Origin: Pseudomonadota bacterium
GTDB lineage: Bacteria > Desulfobacterota > Desulfarculia > Desulfarculales > Desulfarculaceae
Length of the DNA: 64,000 bases
Direction of reading: 5' to 3'
NCBI GenBank assembly: GCA_018819925.1
Contig: JAHJPG010000130.1
Coordinates: 1 to 64,000, forward strand
The notes under the pieces are model-generated. The model saw only the letters and a program-made list of their open reading frames with translations, did no database searches and was not told the DNA's origin. This document shows, piece by piece, positions 18,265 through 27,024 of this stretch (positions are counted from its first letter, which is position 1; the number at the start of each line of letters is the position of its first letter). Made by a program: the position numbers and the translations under genes.

Positions 18265-19023
18265 ATGAGCAAGGGTTACAAGCTGGTTGATTTGAGCCAG
18301 CCTTTTGGAGACAAAACGCCCCTGTGGCCTTATTTCCCCGACATCAGGATCGAACGCACCCACTATCATTCCCGGAATGGGGTGCTCACCCAGTGGATCA
18401 CAGCTCCCATGCATTGCTCCACGCACGCCGATTCGCCCATCCATGTGCTGCCGGGGCTGCGATATACCGATGAACTCCCCCTGGAAGGATATTACGGTAC
18501 CGGGGTGGTGGTGGATATCCCCAAGGGAAAGTGGGGGGTCATCACCCCCGAGGACCTGGAAAACGCCACTCCCAAAATCGAAAAGGGCGACATCGTCATC
18601 ATCCACACCGGTTGGTACAAGCACTTCGGGGATAACGACGACTACTTCTGCTACTCCCCCGGCCTCTACAAGGAGGCGGGAGAATGGCTGGTGGAAAAGG
18701 GTGTCAAGGCGGTGGGAGTGGATCAGCAGGCCCTGGATCATCCCCTGGCCACGGCGATCGGCCCGCACGGCGCCGGTCCCCTGCGTCCCGATATTTGCGC
18801 TGAATACAAGGCGGAGATCGGCCGGGAAGTGATCGAGGACTTCCCGCTGTGGGAGCCTTGCCACAAGATCCTGCTGGGCAACGGCGTCATGGGTTGGGAG
18901 AACGTGGGTGGCGACATCGCCGAGGTGGTTGGCAAAAGAGTGACCATCGCCGGCTTCCCCATCAGATGGGTGAAAGGCGACGGTTCCATGGTGAGGCTGG
19001 TGGCCATAGTTGACGAGGAATAG
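18265..19023 (+). CDS. Cyclase-family metal-dependent hydrolase (PF04199), candidate dihydrophloroglucinol cyclohydrolase
   Basis: ATG preceded by GGAAGGAGATTTAAAA; 252 residues. The kynurenine-formamidase-type metal motif HxxTHxDxPxH is at 50-60 (MHCSTHADSPIH), followed by YYGTGVVVDIP and a late GVDQQALDHPLA. This family includes hydrolases that open amide or cyclic beta-diketone rings. Since transhydroxylase follows directly and a BKACE enzyme is in the sister operon, ring opening of dihydrophloroglucinol to 3-hydroxy-5-oxohexanoate is the best guess. Direct evidence for that substrate is absent; a generic lactone or amide hydrolase remains possible. Confidence 0.8.
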   Translation: MSKGYKLVDLSQPFGDKTPLWPYFPDIRIERTHYHSRNGVLTQWITAPMHCSTHADSPIHVLPGLRYTDELPLEGYYGTGVVVDIPKGKWGVITPEDLENATPKIEKGDIVIIHTGWYKHFGDNDDYFCYSPGLYKEAGEWLVEKGVKAVGVDQQALDHPLATAIGPHGAGPLRPDICAEYKAEIGREVIEDFPLWEPCHKILLGNGVMGWENVGGDIAEVVGKRVTIAGFPIRWVKGDGSMVRLVAIVDEE

Positions 19024-19107
19024 GCAAGCGCGCCCCAACTCGGACCGGAGTTTTTCTCTCGTCCTTCTGCGGGACTGACCGGCGGCGTTTTGTTTTTAGA
19101 GTGAACC

Positions 19108-19141
19108 CAAGGTGGTCGGCCGGCCAGCCGGCCGGCCGCCT
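19108..19141 (+). promoter_or_regulatory. GC-rich intergenic hairpin upstream of athL-2
   Basis: AAGGTGGTCGGCCGGC, CA, GCCGGCCGGCCGCCTT: on RNA all 16 positions can pair, two of them G-U. No T-run follows, so a processing or mRNA-stability element between cyclase and transhydroxylase cistrons is more likely than a terminator. Confidence 0.4.
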
Positions 19142-19221
19142 TGGCCGCCGCAATGGGGCCGCGAGACCACAGAGGGGCAGCTAAGGTGCGGCCGGAAATA
19201 GACTCGAAAGAAGGAGCGAAC

Positions 19222-21807
19222 GTGGGTGAAATCAAAAAACTGACCAATGGCACTACGGGCGGGCCGGTCTTCGTCTATGTAAAGGATGGCCGCATCGTTC
19301 GTTTGACGCCGATAGAGTTCGATTCCAGCGACGCCGGGTCCTGGGTCATCAGGGCCAGGGGCAAGGATTTCTCACCTCCCCGCAAGACCACCATCTCCCC
19401 CTACTCGCTGAACCTCAGGTCAACTATCTACTCGCCCAAAAGGCTGCTACACCCCATGAAGCGGGTGGATTTCGACCCCAACGGCAAGCGCAACTGCACC
19501 CGGCGGGGCGAGTCTGGCTACGAACGGATCAGCTGGGACGAGGCGGCGGATATCGTCACCTCCGAGATTAAGCGCATCAAGCGGGAGTATGGTCCGGCCG
19601 CCATCCTAACCACCCCCGGCTCGCACCACATGTGGGGCAACATCGGCTATCGGATCAGCACTTATCAGAGGTTTTGGGACTTGGTCGGATATACCTACGC
19701 CGATCACAATCCCGATAGCTGGGAGGGCTGGCACTGGGGAGCCATGCACAACTGGGGCTTCAGCCACCGTTTGGGCATACCAGAGCAGTACGATCTGCTG
19801 TCGGACGCAATGCAAAACAGCGAAATGATCGTCTTCTGGTCCGCCGACCCGGAAGCCACAAGCGGGGTGTACTCGGCCTTCGAAAGCACCGTGCGGCGCC
19901 AGTGGCTCCAGGAACTCGGCGTGAAGATGGTCCACATCGATCCTTTCATGAACCACACCGCCGCCCTCTACGGCGGCAAATGGTTCGCCCCCCGGCCGGA
20001 CTCGGGCAACGCCATGGCCTGCGCCATTGCCTATGTTTGGATCACCGAAGACCTCTACGACAAGGAGTATATTGCAACCCGCACCCAGGGCTTCGACAAG
20101 TGGCGGGATTACATCTTGGGCAAGGAAGACGGCCAGCCCAAGACCCCCAAGTGGGCCGAAAAGGAAACCACCATACCGGCCCGGGATATCCGAGCCCTGG
20201 CCAGGGAATGGGCTTCAAAAAAAACCATGCTGGCCGCAGGTGGCCCCGGCGGCATGGGCAGCGCTTGCCGTTCGGCTACCGGCGCGGAGTGGGCGCGCCT
20301 TATGGTCTGCCTCATCGCCATGCAGGGGCTAGGCAAGCCCGGGATAAATCTCTGGGGCACCACGCAGGGCGGGCCAAGCAACACCGGCTTCCTCTTTCCG
20401 GGCTACGCCGAGGGAGGCATCGCCTGCAACGTGGACAACTCGGCGGCCGGCTACCGCTGGGCCAAGATCATGAACTGCCGGCCCACCCGCTCCAACATCA
20501 ATGCGCCCATGGGGCAGCACATCCCGCGCCTGCGCATCCCCGAGTGCATCCTGGATGGCAAATACGAATGGCGCGGCAAGGGCTTCTGCGGACCCTCCAT
20601 CGAGTCCCAGTTCCATCAATACAAGTACCCCGCTGAAGGCTACCCCGAGATTCAGATGTATTACCGTTACGGCGGATCCTTCATAGGCACCATGAACGAG
20701 ACCAACCGCTACGTAAAGGCTTACCGCACTGACCGGCTGCCCTTTGCCGTGAACCAATCCATATGGTTCGAGGGCGAGGCCAAGTTCGCCGACATCATCC
20801 TTCCTGCCTGCACCAACTTCGAGCGCTGGGACATCAGCGAATTCGCCAACTGCTCGGGTTACATCGCCGATTCCTACACCCAGGTGAACCACCGGGTGGT
20901 TACCATGCAGCACAAGTGCATCGAGCCTCTGGGAGAGTCAAAATCCGATTATGACATCTTCTGCCTGCTGGCCCAGCGGCTGGGGCTGTATGAGGCCTTC
21001 AGCGAGGGCGGCCTGAGCGATTTGGACTGGGTCAAGAGGTATTTCGACTGCACGGACCTGCCTAAACACATCTCATGGGATGATTTCTTTAACAAGGGCT
21101 ACTTCGTGGTGCCCATGCCGGAGGACTACAAGCCCACCCCGGCCCTTCGGTGGTTCGCCGAGGACAGGTCGAAGGACACCCCGGATTGGGGGCCTCATCC
21201 CGAAACCCAAGACCAGTTCGGGCGTGGACTGCAGACCACCTCGGGCCTGATCGAGTTCGAGTCCTCCAGCCTCAAGAAGTTCGACCCCCAGGACCAGGAG
21301 CGAGCGCCCATTCCGCGCTACGTACCCTCTTGGGAAGGGCACCACACCACAGAACTAAAGGCCAAGTACCCGCTGCAATTGATCTCCCCCCACCCCCGCT
21401 TCAGCTTCCACACCATGGGCGACTCCAAACAATGCTGGAGCGATGACATCAAGGACCACCGGGTATTGAAGGAAGACGGCTATTACTACTGGATCATAAG
21501 GATCAATTCCCAGGATGCCACCGATAGGGGCATCAAAAACCACGATCTGGTGAAGGCTTTCAATGATCGGGGCGCGGTGATTCTGGCCGCACGGGTAACG
21601 GAACGGGTTCCGCCGGGAACGGTGCACTCTTATGAATCCTGCGCCGATTACGATCCCGTAGGGGTTCCCGGGGAGTCGGCTGACCGGGCGGGATGCATTA
21701 ACATCCTCACACCGGGGCGCTACATCAGCAAGAACGCCTGCGGGCAGGCGCCCAATTCCTGTCTCGTGGAAATCGAGAAGATTAAGAATGGGGGGCCGGC
21801 ATCATGA
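19222..21807 (+). CDS. athL: Pyrogallol-phloroglucinol transhydroxylase, large (alpha) subunit
   Basis: GTG start at 19222 after AAGGAGCGAAC gives MGEIKKLTNGTTGGPVFVYV, the same N-terminus style as the P. acidigallici enzyme; 861 residues against 875 there. The active-site residues described for that enzyme align with a constant offset of nine: His144 is H135 (SHHMWG), Asp174-Ser175 is D165-S166 (NPDSWEG; Ser ligates Mo), Tyr404 is Y395 (FPGYAEGG). No N-terminal Fe-S motif, as in the archetype. It binds bis-MGD molybdenum, is cytoplasmic, and converts pyrogallol to phloroglucinol without net electron transfer. The small subunit overlaps its stop (ATGA). Unlike the copy at 2568, it has no SCP2-like extension. 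Confidence 0.93.
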   Translation: MGEIKKLTNGTTGGPVFVYVKDGRIVRLTPIEFDSSDAGSWVIRARGKDFSPPRKTTISPYSLNLRSTIYSPKRLLHPMKRVDFDPNGKRNCTRRGESGYERISWDEAADIVTSEIKRIKREYGPAAILTTPGSHHMWGNIGYRISTYQRFWDLVGYTYADHNPDSWEGWHWGAMHNWGFSHRLGIPEQYDLLSDAMQNSEMIVFWSADPEATSGVYSAFESTVRRQWLQELGVKMVHIDPFMNHTAALYGGKWFAPRPDSGNAMACAIAYVWITEDLYDKEYIATRTQGFDKWRDYILGKEDGQPKTPKWAEKETTIPARDIRALAREWASKKTMLAAGGPGGMGSACRSATGAEWARLMVCLIAMQGLGKPGINLWGTTQGGPSNTGFLFPGYAEGGIACNVDNSAAGYRWAKIMNCRPTRSNINAPMGQHIPRLRIPECILDGKYEWRGKGFCGPSIESQFHQYKYPAEGYPEIQMYYRYGGSFIGTMNETNRYVKAYRTDRLPFAVNQSIWFEGEAKFADIILPACTNFERWDISEFANCSGYIADSYTQVNHRVVTMQHKCIEPLGESKSDYDIFCLLAQRLGLYEAFSEGGLSDLDWVKRYFDCTDLPKHISWDDFFNKGYFVVPMPEDYKPTPALRWFAEDRSKDTPDWGPHPETQDQFGRGLQTTSGLIEFESSSLKKFDPQDQERAPIPRYVPSWEGHHTTELKAKYPLQLISPHPRFSFHTMGDSKQCWSDDIKDHRVLKEDGYYYWIIRINSQDATDRGIKNHDLVKAFNDRGAVILAARVTERVPPGTVHSYESCADYDPVGVPGESADRAGCINILTPGRYISKNACGQAPNSCLVEIEKIKNGGPAS

Positions 21808-22640
21808 AAAAGTGGGGCCTAGTGATCGATGTCGCCAAGTGCAGCGACTGCAACAACTGCTATATGGCTTGCAAGGACGAGTTCGTGGATAACGACTGGC
21901 CGCCCTATGCGGCAGCCCAGCCCGCCCGGGGGCATAGGTGGATGAACATCCTGTCCAAGGAGCGCGGCCAGTATCCCAAGGTGGAAGTGGCCTACTTGCC
22001 CCAGCCCTGCCAGCATTGCCAGAACGCGCCTTGCTTGGCCGCGGACCAAGACGGGGCGGTGCGGCGGCGTGAGGACGGCATCATAATCATTGACCCGGAT
22101 AAGGCCAAAGGGAGAAAGGATCTGCTCAAGAGTTGCCCCTACGGCGCCATATTCTGGAACGCGGACAAAAATCTGCCCCAGAAGTGCATCCTCTGCGCTC
22201 ATCTGCTGGATGAGGGCTGGGAAAAACCCCGTTGCGTGCAGGTCTGCCCCACTGGCGCCTTGCAGGTGGAGCAGTTGGACGACCAGGAGTGGGCCGAACT
22301 TAAACAGGCGCAGGGGCTTCAGGCCCACCGAGAGCAGTTAGGCACCGACCCGCGCGTACTCTACAAAAGCTTGAACCTCTACACCAAGGGCTTCATAGCC
22401 GGCAACGTGGCCTTCGGCGACAGCGACGAGTGCGCCGAAGGCGTGGAGGTAACCCTTCGCGGCGATTCGGGCCAGGAGTTGAACAAGGCCCTCACTGACA
22501 ACTACGGTGAATTCGTCCTTAGGGGGCTAGAGGAGAATGGCGACAGCTACCAGTTGGAGTTCGTACTCCCCGGCAGGACCAAACAAACCAAGACTGTGCA
22601 ACTTAAAGAGAGTCTCAACTTGGGGACCATCTTTATGTAA
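21804..22640 (+). CDS. athS: Pyrogallol-phloroglucinol transhydroxylase, small (beta) subunit
   Basis: 278 residues, start overlapping the large-subunit stop by 4 nt. Four-cysteine sets for three [4Fe-4S] clusters: C13, C16, C19, C23 (CSDCNNCYMAC), then PCQHCQNAPC, SCPYGAIFW, CILCAHLLDEG and CVQVCPTGAL. The C-terminal domain (about 200-278; EVTLRGDSG, NYGEFVLRGLEENGDSYQLEF) is the transthyretin-like barrel of the transhydroxylase beta subunit. Close to the copy at 1715. Works with the molybdenum subunit encoded just upstream. Confidence 0.93.
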   Translation: MKKWGLVIDVAKCSDCNNCYMACKDEFVDNDWPPYAAAQPARGHRWMNILSKERGQYPKVEVAYLPQPCQHCQNAPCLAADQDGAVRRREDGIIIIDPDKAKGRKDLLKSCPYGAIFWNADKNLPQKCILCAHLLDEGWEKPRCVQVCPTGALQVEQLDDQEWAELKQAQGLQAHREQLGTDPRVLYKSLNLYTKGFIAGNVAFGDSDECAEGVEVTLRGDSGQELNKALTDNYGEFVLRGLEENGDSYQLEFVLPGRTKQTKTVQLKESLNLGTIFM

Positions 22641-22783
22641 CCGCGGCTTTTGCGGGACCGGCGGACCGCAAACCGCCTGCCAGACGCCTCCGTGGGGGGC
22701 AAACGCCAGAGGAGTCCGGAAGGACTACATGGGCGAGTACGGCTGTGATGACGAAAACCTGAAAAAGAAAGGGATTCGTGGAT

Positions 22784-24082
22784 ATGGCTAAGGATAAAAA
22801 TCAAGACAAAGCCGCGCGGTTGAACCGGCGCGACTTCATGAAAAAAGTCGGCCAAGCCGCCGCCTTGGCCGGGGCCGCGACGGTAATGCCCCACATGGTA
22901 AGACCCGCCGCTGCGGCCAAGCGGGACTATATTTTGGTGGGCTACCTCAACCCCTCCACAGGGCCGGTGGCGGCTTTTGGCGAACCGACGCCCTGGAGTG
23001 ATGACCATTGCCTTGCGGCCATCAACAAGGACGGCGGCATCTATGTCGAGGAGTATGGGAAAAAGGTTCCGGTGAAGGTCAAGATCGTGGACTCGGAGAG
23101 CAGCGGTACCAAGTCGGCCGAACTGGCCGCCCGGCTCATCCTCCACGACAAGGTAGACCTCTTGATGCCCTGCCACACGCCCGGCCTGGTCAACCCGGCC
23201 TGCGCGATTGCCGAACGCTACAAGGTGCCCTGCATCGCAGTGGACGCGCCCTTTGAGGACTGGATGCCCGGTGGGCCCTATCATTGGTCTTTCCTGCACT
23301 TCTGGTCACTGAAGGACAACCTCACCGACGTGTTTTTCGGTATGTGGGACCAGCTCGACACCAACCGGGTGGTTGGCGCCCTGTGGCCCAACGACGTGGA
23401 CGGCACGCTGTTCGCCGAGTACTTCACCGGAATGGCCAAGGAGCGTGGTTACAAGTTTATCGATCAGGGGCGCTTCCCTTTCTTCCAAAAGGACTTCGGC
23501 TCCCAGATCAGCGCTTTTAAAAAGGCCAAGGTGGAGATTGTCACCGGCGCCTTAATTCCGCCCGACTTCGCCACCTTCCTGATGCAGGCCAAGCAACTGG
23601 GCCTCAAGCCCAAGGCGATCACCGTGGCCAAAGGCCTGATGTTCCCCTCGTCCATCGAGGCCCTGGGCGGAGATATGGGCAAGGGCGTGACCACCGAGTT
23701 GTGGTGGAGCCCGCACCACCCCTTCAAGTCTTCTCTCACCGGCGCGACCGCCAAGCAGCTGTGCGATGCCTATGAGAAGGCAAAGAACAAGCAGTGGACG
23801 CCGCCGTTGGGCTTCAAGCATTCCGGCTGGGAGTTGGTGGCCGACGCGTTCACCCGGGCCCGTAGCGTAAACAAGGAAAAGGTGCGCAACGCCCTGGCGC
23901 AGACAGATCTGAACACCATCGTGGGCCCGGTCAAGTACAACAAGCAAAACTGGAGCCCCACCCCCCTGGTTGGCGCCCAGTGGGTAAAGGGCAAAAAGTG
24001 GCCCTGGGTGCAGGAGATTGTTTACAACAAACCCGCCCCCATGATTCCGGTCGGTGCCAAGCAGCGGCCCATGAACGGCTGA
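22784..24082 (+). CDS. Tat-exported Liv-type substrate-binding protein 2
   Basis: The ATG at 22784 has AAGAAAGGGA 9 nt upstream and is preferred to the GTG at 22778; 432 residues. Twin-arginine signal NRRDFMKKVGQAAALAG, cleavage near PAAAAK, then RDYILVGYLNPSTGPVAAFG, the same opening as the paralogues at 15485 and 29142. Type-I periplasmic binding fold. It closes the operon that carries athLS, so its ligand is probably a trihydroxybenzene or a carboxylated or methylated precursor, delivered to the LivHMFG transporter. Confidence 0.85.
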   Translation: MAKDKNQDKAARLNRRDFMKKVGQAAALAGAATVMPHMVRPAAAAKRDYILVGYLNPSTGPVAAFGEPTPWSDDHCLAAINKDGGIYVEEYGKKVPVKVKIVDSESSGTKSAELAARLILHDKVDLLMPCHTPGLVNPACAIAERYKVPCIAVDAPFEDWMPGGPYHWSFLHFWSLKDNLTDVFFGMWDQLDTNRVVGALWPNDVDGTLFAEYFTGMAKERGYKFIDQGRFPFFQKDFGSQISAFKKAKVEIVTGALIPPDFATFLMQAKQLGLKPKAITVAKGLMFPSSIEALGGDMGKGVTTELWWSPHHPFKSSLTGATAKQLCDAYEKAKNKQWTPPLGFKHSGWELVADAFTRARSVNKEKVRNALAQTDLNTIVGPVKYNKQNWSPTPLVGAQWVKGKKWPWVQEIVYNKPAPMIPVGAKQRPMNG

Positions 24083-24149
24083 GGCCAGGCCGGCTCCTGG
24101 CAAAACCAGCCCTGCCCATCGGAGAGCAGGGCAATCTTGGGAATAACGC

Positions 24150-24190
24150 ATTCCGCCGGCCGGGTATGGACCCGGCCGGCGGAATTTCTT
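24150..24190 (+). terminator. Strong hairpin terminator
   Basis: A perfect 16-bp stem, ATTCCGCCGGCCGGGT with its complement, loop ATGG, ends at 24185 and is followed by TTCTT. It lies between the convergent binding-protein and corrinoid-protein genes and may work in both directions, though the T-run is short. Confidence 0.7.
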
Positions 24191-24247
24191 CTAATCAGCT
24201 TTCTTTACCAGGACCGGTCGCCCGGCGCGGCCGAGCGCTCCGCATGG

Positions 24248-24901
24248 CTAATGCTCTTCCACGATTCGCCGGCATATGTGCAGGCCATCCACGGCATTTG
24301 TGGCCCAGTAATCAGCACCCACGAATTGGCACACCCGGTCGTCTATGTAACTGCCCCCGATGAGAATGGAGCACCCGGGCAGGGAATCCCCTGACTCGGC
24401 CTTTAACAGGGCGATGGTTTCCCGCATCGCCTCGTGTGACAGGGTCAACAGGCCGGACATGCCCACAATATGCGGTTTGACCTCCAGGGCCCGCTTCAGG
24501 AAGGTCTCCGGTGGTACGTCCACGCCCAAATCCACAACGCTAAAGCCATAACAGCCCAGCAGTATCTTCACCAGATTCTTGCCGATATCGTGCAAATCGC
24601 CTTGCACCGTACCCAGCAATACTCGCCCGGAAGAGTTGTCGGAAAACTCCGTCTTCAAGAAGGGCAGCACCAGGGCCATAACTTGGCGCAAGATTTCCCC
24701 GGCCATGATCAGCCCGGAAATAAAGTAGCGGCCGTCCTGATAGCGCTCACCCACCAAGCGCATACCAGCGTCGCAAGCATTTATTATGTGCATGGGGGGG
24801 TCGCCAGCGGCGATGCAACGGCGCACAATCTCCATTGCGCCGTTTTCGTCAAGATCACCCAGCAGGTTTATCAACTGGGACTTTTCGTCTTTCAAACTCA
24901 T
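24248..24901 (-). CDS. Corrinoid (B12-binding) methyl-carrier protein
   Basis: 217 residues; ATG follows GTGAGGGCAT. The N-terminal helical B12-binding cap (about 1-90) is followed by the Rossmann-like domain with the lower-ligand motif DLHDIG (D102, H104, G107) and GMSGLLTLSHEAM, SILIGGS. MtbC/MtvC-type protein that carries a methyl group on cobalt between a substrate methyltransferase and a pterin methyltransferase. It is on the opposite strand from the rest of the methyl-transfer genes, with the GntR gene upstream. About half identical by eye to the protein at 27025, so it may serve a different methyl donor. Confidence 0.9.
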   Translation of the reverse strand: MSLKDEKSQLINLLGDLDENGAMEIVRRCIAAGDPPMHIINACDAGMRLVGERYQDGRYFISGLIMAGEILRQVMALVLPFLKTEFSDNSSGRVLLGTVQGDLHDIGKNLVKILLGCYGFSVVDLGVDVPPETFLKRALEVKPHIVGMSGLLTLSHEAMRETIALLKAESGDSLPGCSILIGGSYIDDRVCQFVGADYWATNAVDGLHICRRIVEEH

Positions 24902-25026
24902 ATGCCCTCACCCGCACCCAATGTATCGGCCAACTCCGCGCCTGGCCAAGGGTTAGCCGTAAATCCAGGCCGCACGGTCCATGGATAGCCGCCCCAAGGC
25001 TGCGGGCGGCCTACCCGCCAAAAATG

Positions 25027-25764
25027 CTAAATCCCCACCATGGTGCTGAAACGCAGGTGATCCCCTCTGCAAATGAAACGGCCCCAACTCACCGGGTTGT
25101 CATCGAAGTCGTAGAATACATGCTCCAGGCGGAAAGCGGGCAAGTTAGGCGGCGCGTGCAGCAGGGCCGCCTCCTCTTCGTTGAGCACCGAGGCAATCAG
25201 GTCCACCTTGCCCTTTTTAAAATAGGATTCTCTGGCTCCCACGAGCAACCCCAGCAACGAAGTCACTTCCATTTCCGCCTCCACGATGGGGCGTCCTGGG
25301 TCATAGATCAACGACTCCTTGTGATAAATGATCGGCTCTCCGTTTTTCAAAATAAGGCGGCGGAGAAATATAGTTCGCTCCCCTGGGGCTATGTTCAGTT
25401 CGTCCGCCACATCCTGGCATGCTGAAACGATCCGCACCTCCAGCAAGTTGACAGTCGTTTCCTTTTTGTCGGTAAACAGGGCCTTGAAATTACGGAGGTT
25501 GAACGTGGCGTTGCCCAATTCTGGCGGTTTGACAAAGGTGCCGCGCCCTTGGACGGTGCTGACGACCTCTTGATCTATAAGGATGTTTATGGCCCGCCGC
25601 ACCGTCATGGGGCTTATTTTGTACCGGCGGCAAAGCTCCGCCTCCGAAGGCAGAACGTTGGCTGGCCTAAACAGCCCTGCGGCGATCTGACGCCGCAGGA
25701 TGTTAACCAACTGAGAATAGGCCGGTTCGTAGGATTCGGAATCTATTTGTTCTGCCTGTTCCAC
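25027..25764 (-). CDS. GntR-family regulator with UTRA ligand domain (HutC/FarR type)
   Basis: GTG start at 25764; 245 residues. Winged helix at about 15-80 (LPSEAELCRRYKISPMTVRRA, VSTVQGRGTFV), then a UTRA domain (ERTIFLRRLILKNGEPIIYH, RLEHVFYDFDDNPVSWGRFI). UTRA regulators bind small acidic or aromatic effectors. It lies upstream of, and on the same strand as, the corrinoid gene at 24248 and divergent from the O-demethylation operon, so both are probable targets. The palindrome TACCTATAGGTA at 25860 is a candidate autoregulatory site. Confidence 0.88.
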   Translation of the reverse strand: MEQAEQIDSESYEPAYSQLVNILRRQIAAGLFRPANVLPSEAELCRRYKISPMTVRRAINILIDQEVVSTVQGRGTFVKPPELGNATFNLRNFKALFTDKKETTVNLLEVRIVSACQDVADELNIAPGERTIFLRRLILKNGEPIIYHKESLIYDPGRPIVEAEMEVTSLLGLLVGARESYFKKGKVDLIASVLNEEEAALLHAPPNLPAFRLEHVFYDFDDNPVSWGRFICRGDHLRFSTMVGI

Positions 25765-25859
25765 GAAGGGCTTTTTTCCTTCCTACGGCCTGCTGCCATG
25801 ATGCGTGGTGCATCCCTGCCGTGGATTTTGTTTACACATGCAGCCTAATAATTAATATT

Positions 25860-25871
25860 TACCTATAGGTA
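25860..25871. promoter_or_regulatory. Palindrome TACCTATAGGTA, candidate GntR operator
   Basis: A perfect 12-bp palindrome, 96 bp upstream of the GntR start. Size and place suit a GntR-family operator; binding is inferred only. Confidence 0.4.
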
Positions 25872-26101
25872 TGTATGTGTCAACCCCTCAACAAATAGTA
25901 AATATTTTTGATGGGCTGGCCGTTCCTGGTTCGGGCGAGAACTGCTTCCTGGCCAGACCGGCACAATCGGCTGTAGTGCCGCAGCTAACCCACCGGATAC
26001 CGGCCATTTATTTCAGCTGTCCTCTCCAGGCCAGCAAGACGGCTAGCTTGGGTTGTAAACACCCATTGCCCGCCAAATTTTGAACAACTGCGCTTTCGTG
26101 C

Positions 26102-26132
26102 TTGACTAGTTATATATATAACATGTTATTAT
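26102..26132 (+). promoter_or_regulatory. Promoter with embedded palindrome upstream of the DUF1638 operon
   Basis: TTGACT at 26102-26107 and TATTAT at 26127-26132 (19-bp spacer). The spacer contains the perfect 14-bp palindrome GTTATATATATAAC (26109-26122), well placed for a repressor that would block RNA polymerase. Confidence 0.5.
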
Positions 26133-26219
26133 CCGCTCATAAATATCGAAGATGAGGGCCCGACGGCGAAACACTAGTAGGGTTTGGCGGTTAACGCCCT
26201 GTCACCCACGGGGTCGACT

Positions 26220-26897
26220 ATGAGCACAACACTTCTTCGGAACACCATGATTATTGCTTGCCAGGTGATAACGGAAGAACTACTGCCTCTGCTGCAGCCG
26301 GGGGTGACATGCCAGACCCTTGACTTTGGCCTGCACACCAACCCTGCGGCCCTGCGGAAAGCGCTCCAGGAAGCCATCGACTCCGCCGCCTCGGAGATAG
26401 ACACAATCATCCTGGGTTACGGCCTTTGTTCGCGAGCGGTGGAGGGATTGAGTTCTCCCTCCTGCACTCTGGTGATTCCCAAGATGGATGATTGCATCGG
26501 GATATTTCTAGGCTCACACGCGGCGTATCGCCAACAGGTGTATGGCGAGCCTGGAACCTACTACCTCACCAAGGGATGGATAGAGGCCGCGGGCAATGAG
26601 TTTTGCGAGTATGACACCCTGGTGAAACGCTACGGCCAAGCGCGCGCCGAGCGCGTTCTCGGCCTTATGCTCAAGCACTACACCCGTTTGTGCTACATCA
26701 ACACCGGCCAGTACAACGTCGACGAATACCTCAATTATTCGCGGGAGGCAGCAAACCGTTTCGGCCTGCGCTTTGAGGAAATCAAGGGAGACAACACTAT
26801 ATTAAAAAAAGCGGTCAGCGGATTGTGGGACGACGACTTCGTGTTGATATCACCCGGGGAAACCGTTGGTTACAACGATTTCCTGCGAGCCGAATGA
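26220..26897 (+). CDS. DUF1638 protein associated with corrinoid methyltransferases
   Basis: Start at ATG 26220 or ATG 26247; the upstream TTG at 26184 is less likely. About 225 residues. DUF1638 hallmarks: IDTIILGYGLCSRAVEGLSS region, LVIPKMDDCIGIFLGS, PGTYYLTKGWIE and a C-terminal FVLISPGE. Genes of this family are regularly found with MtbC-type corrinoid proteins and their methyltransferases, and are thought to take part in corrinoid or methyl-group handling; no reaction is proven. It is the first gene of the plus-strand methyl-transfer operon here. Confidence 0.82.
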   Translation: MSTTLLRNTMIIACQVITEELLPLLQPGVTCQTLDFGLHTNPAALRKALQEAIDSAASEIDTIILGYGLCSRAVEGLSSPSCTLVIPKMDDCIGIFLGSHAAYRQQVYGEPGTYYLTKGWIEAAGNEFCEYDTLVKRYGQARAERVLGLMLKHYTRLCYINTGQYNVDEYLNYSREAANRFGLRFEEIKGDNTILKKAVSGLWDDDFVLISPGETVGYNDFLRAE

Positions 26898-27024
26898 GCG
26901 GGGCGCATATCTTATAAACTGGGAATTTTATCTGTTTTACCGGCCTGATTCCGCAAAAATTGATTGCAGCGGTCATGGCTCGGCGCAAGGAAACAATCAA
27001 AATATACGGGGATAAGGAGGCATC

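Larger units (their letters stand above)
25765..26219. other. Divergent control region of the methyl-transfer genes
   Basis: 455 bp without a gene. It contains the palindrome at 25860 on the GntR side and the promoter with embedded palindrome at 26102-26132 on the other. The middle (25900-26080) shows nothing recognisable. Confidence 0.5.

Noticed and set aside
19108-19141. Hairpin before athL-2 as a terminator
   Set aside because: No U-run follows, and termination there would cut off the transhydroxylase genes from their operon promoter.
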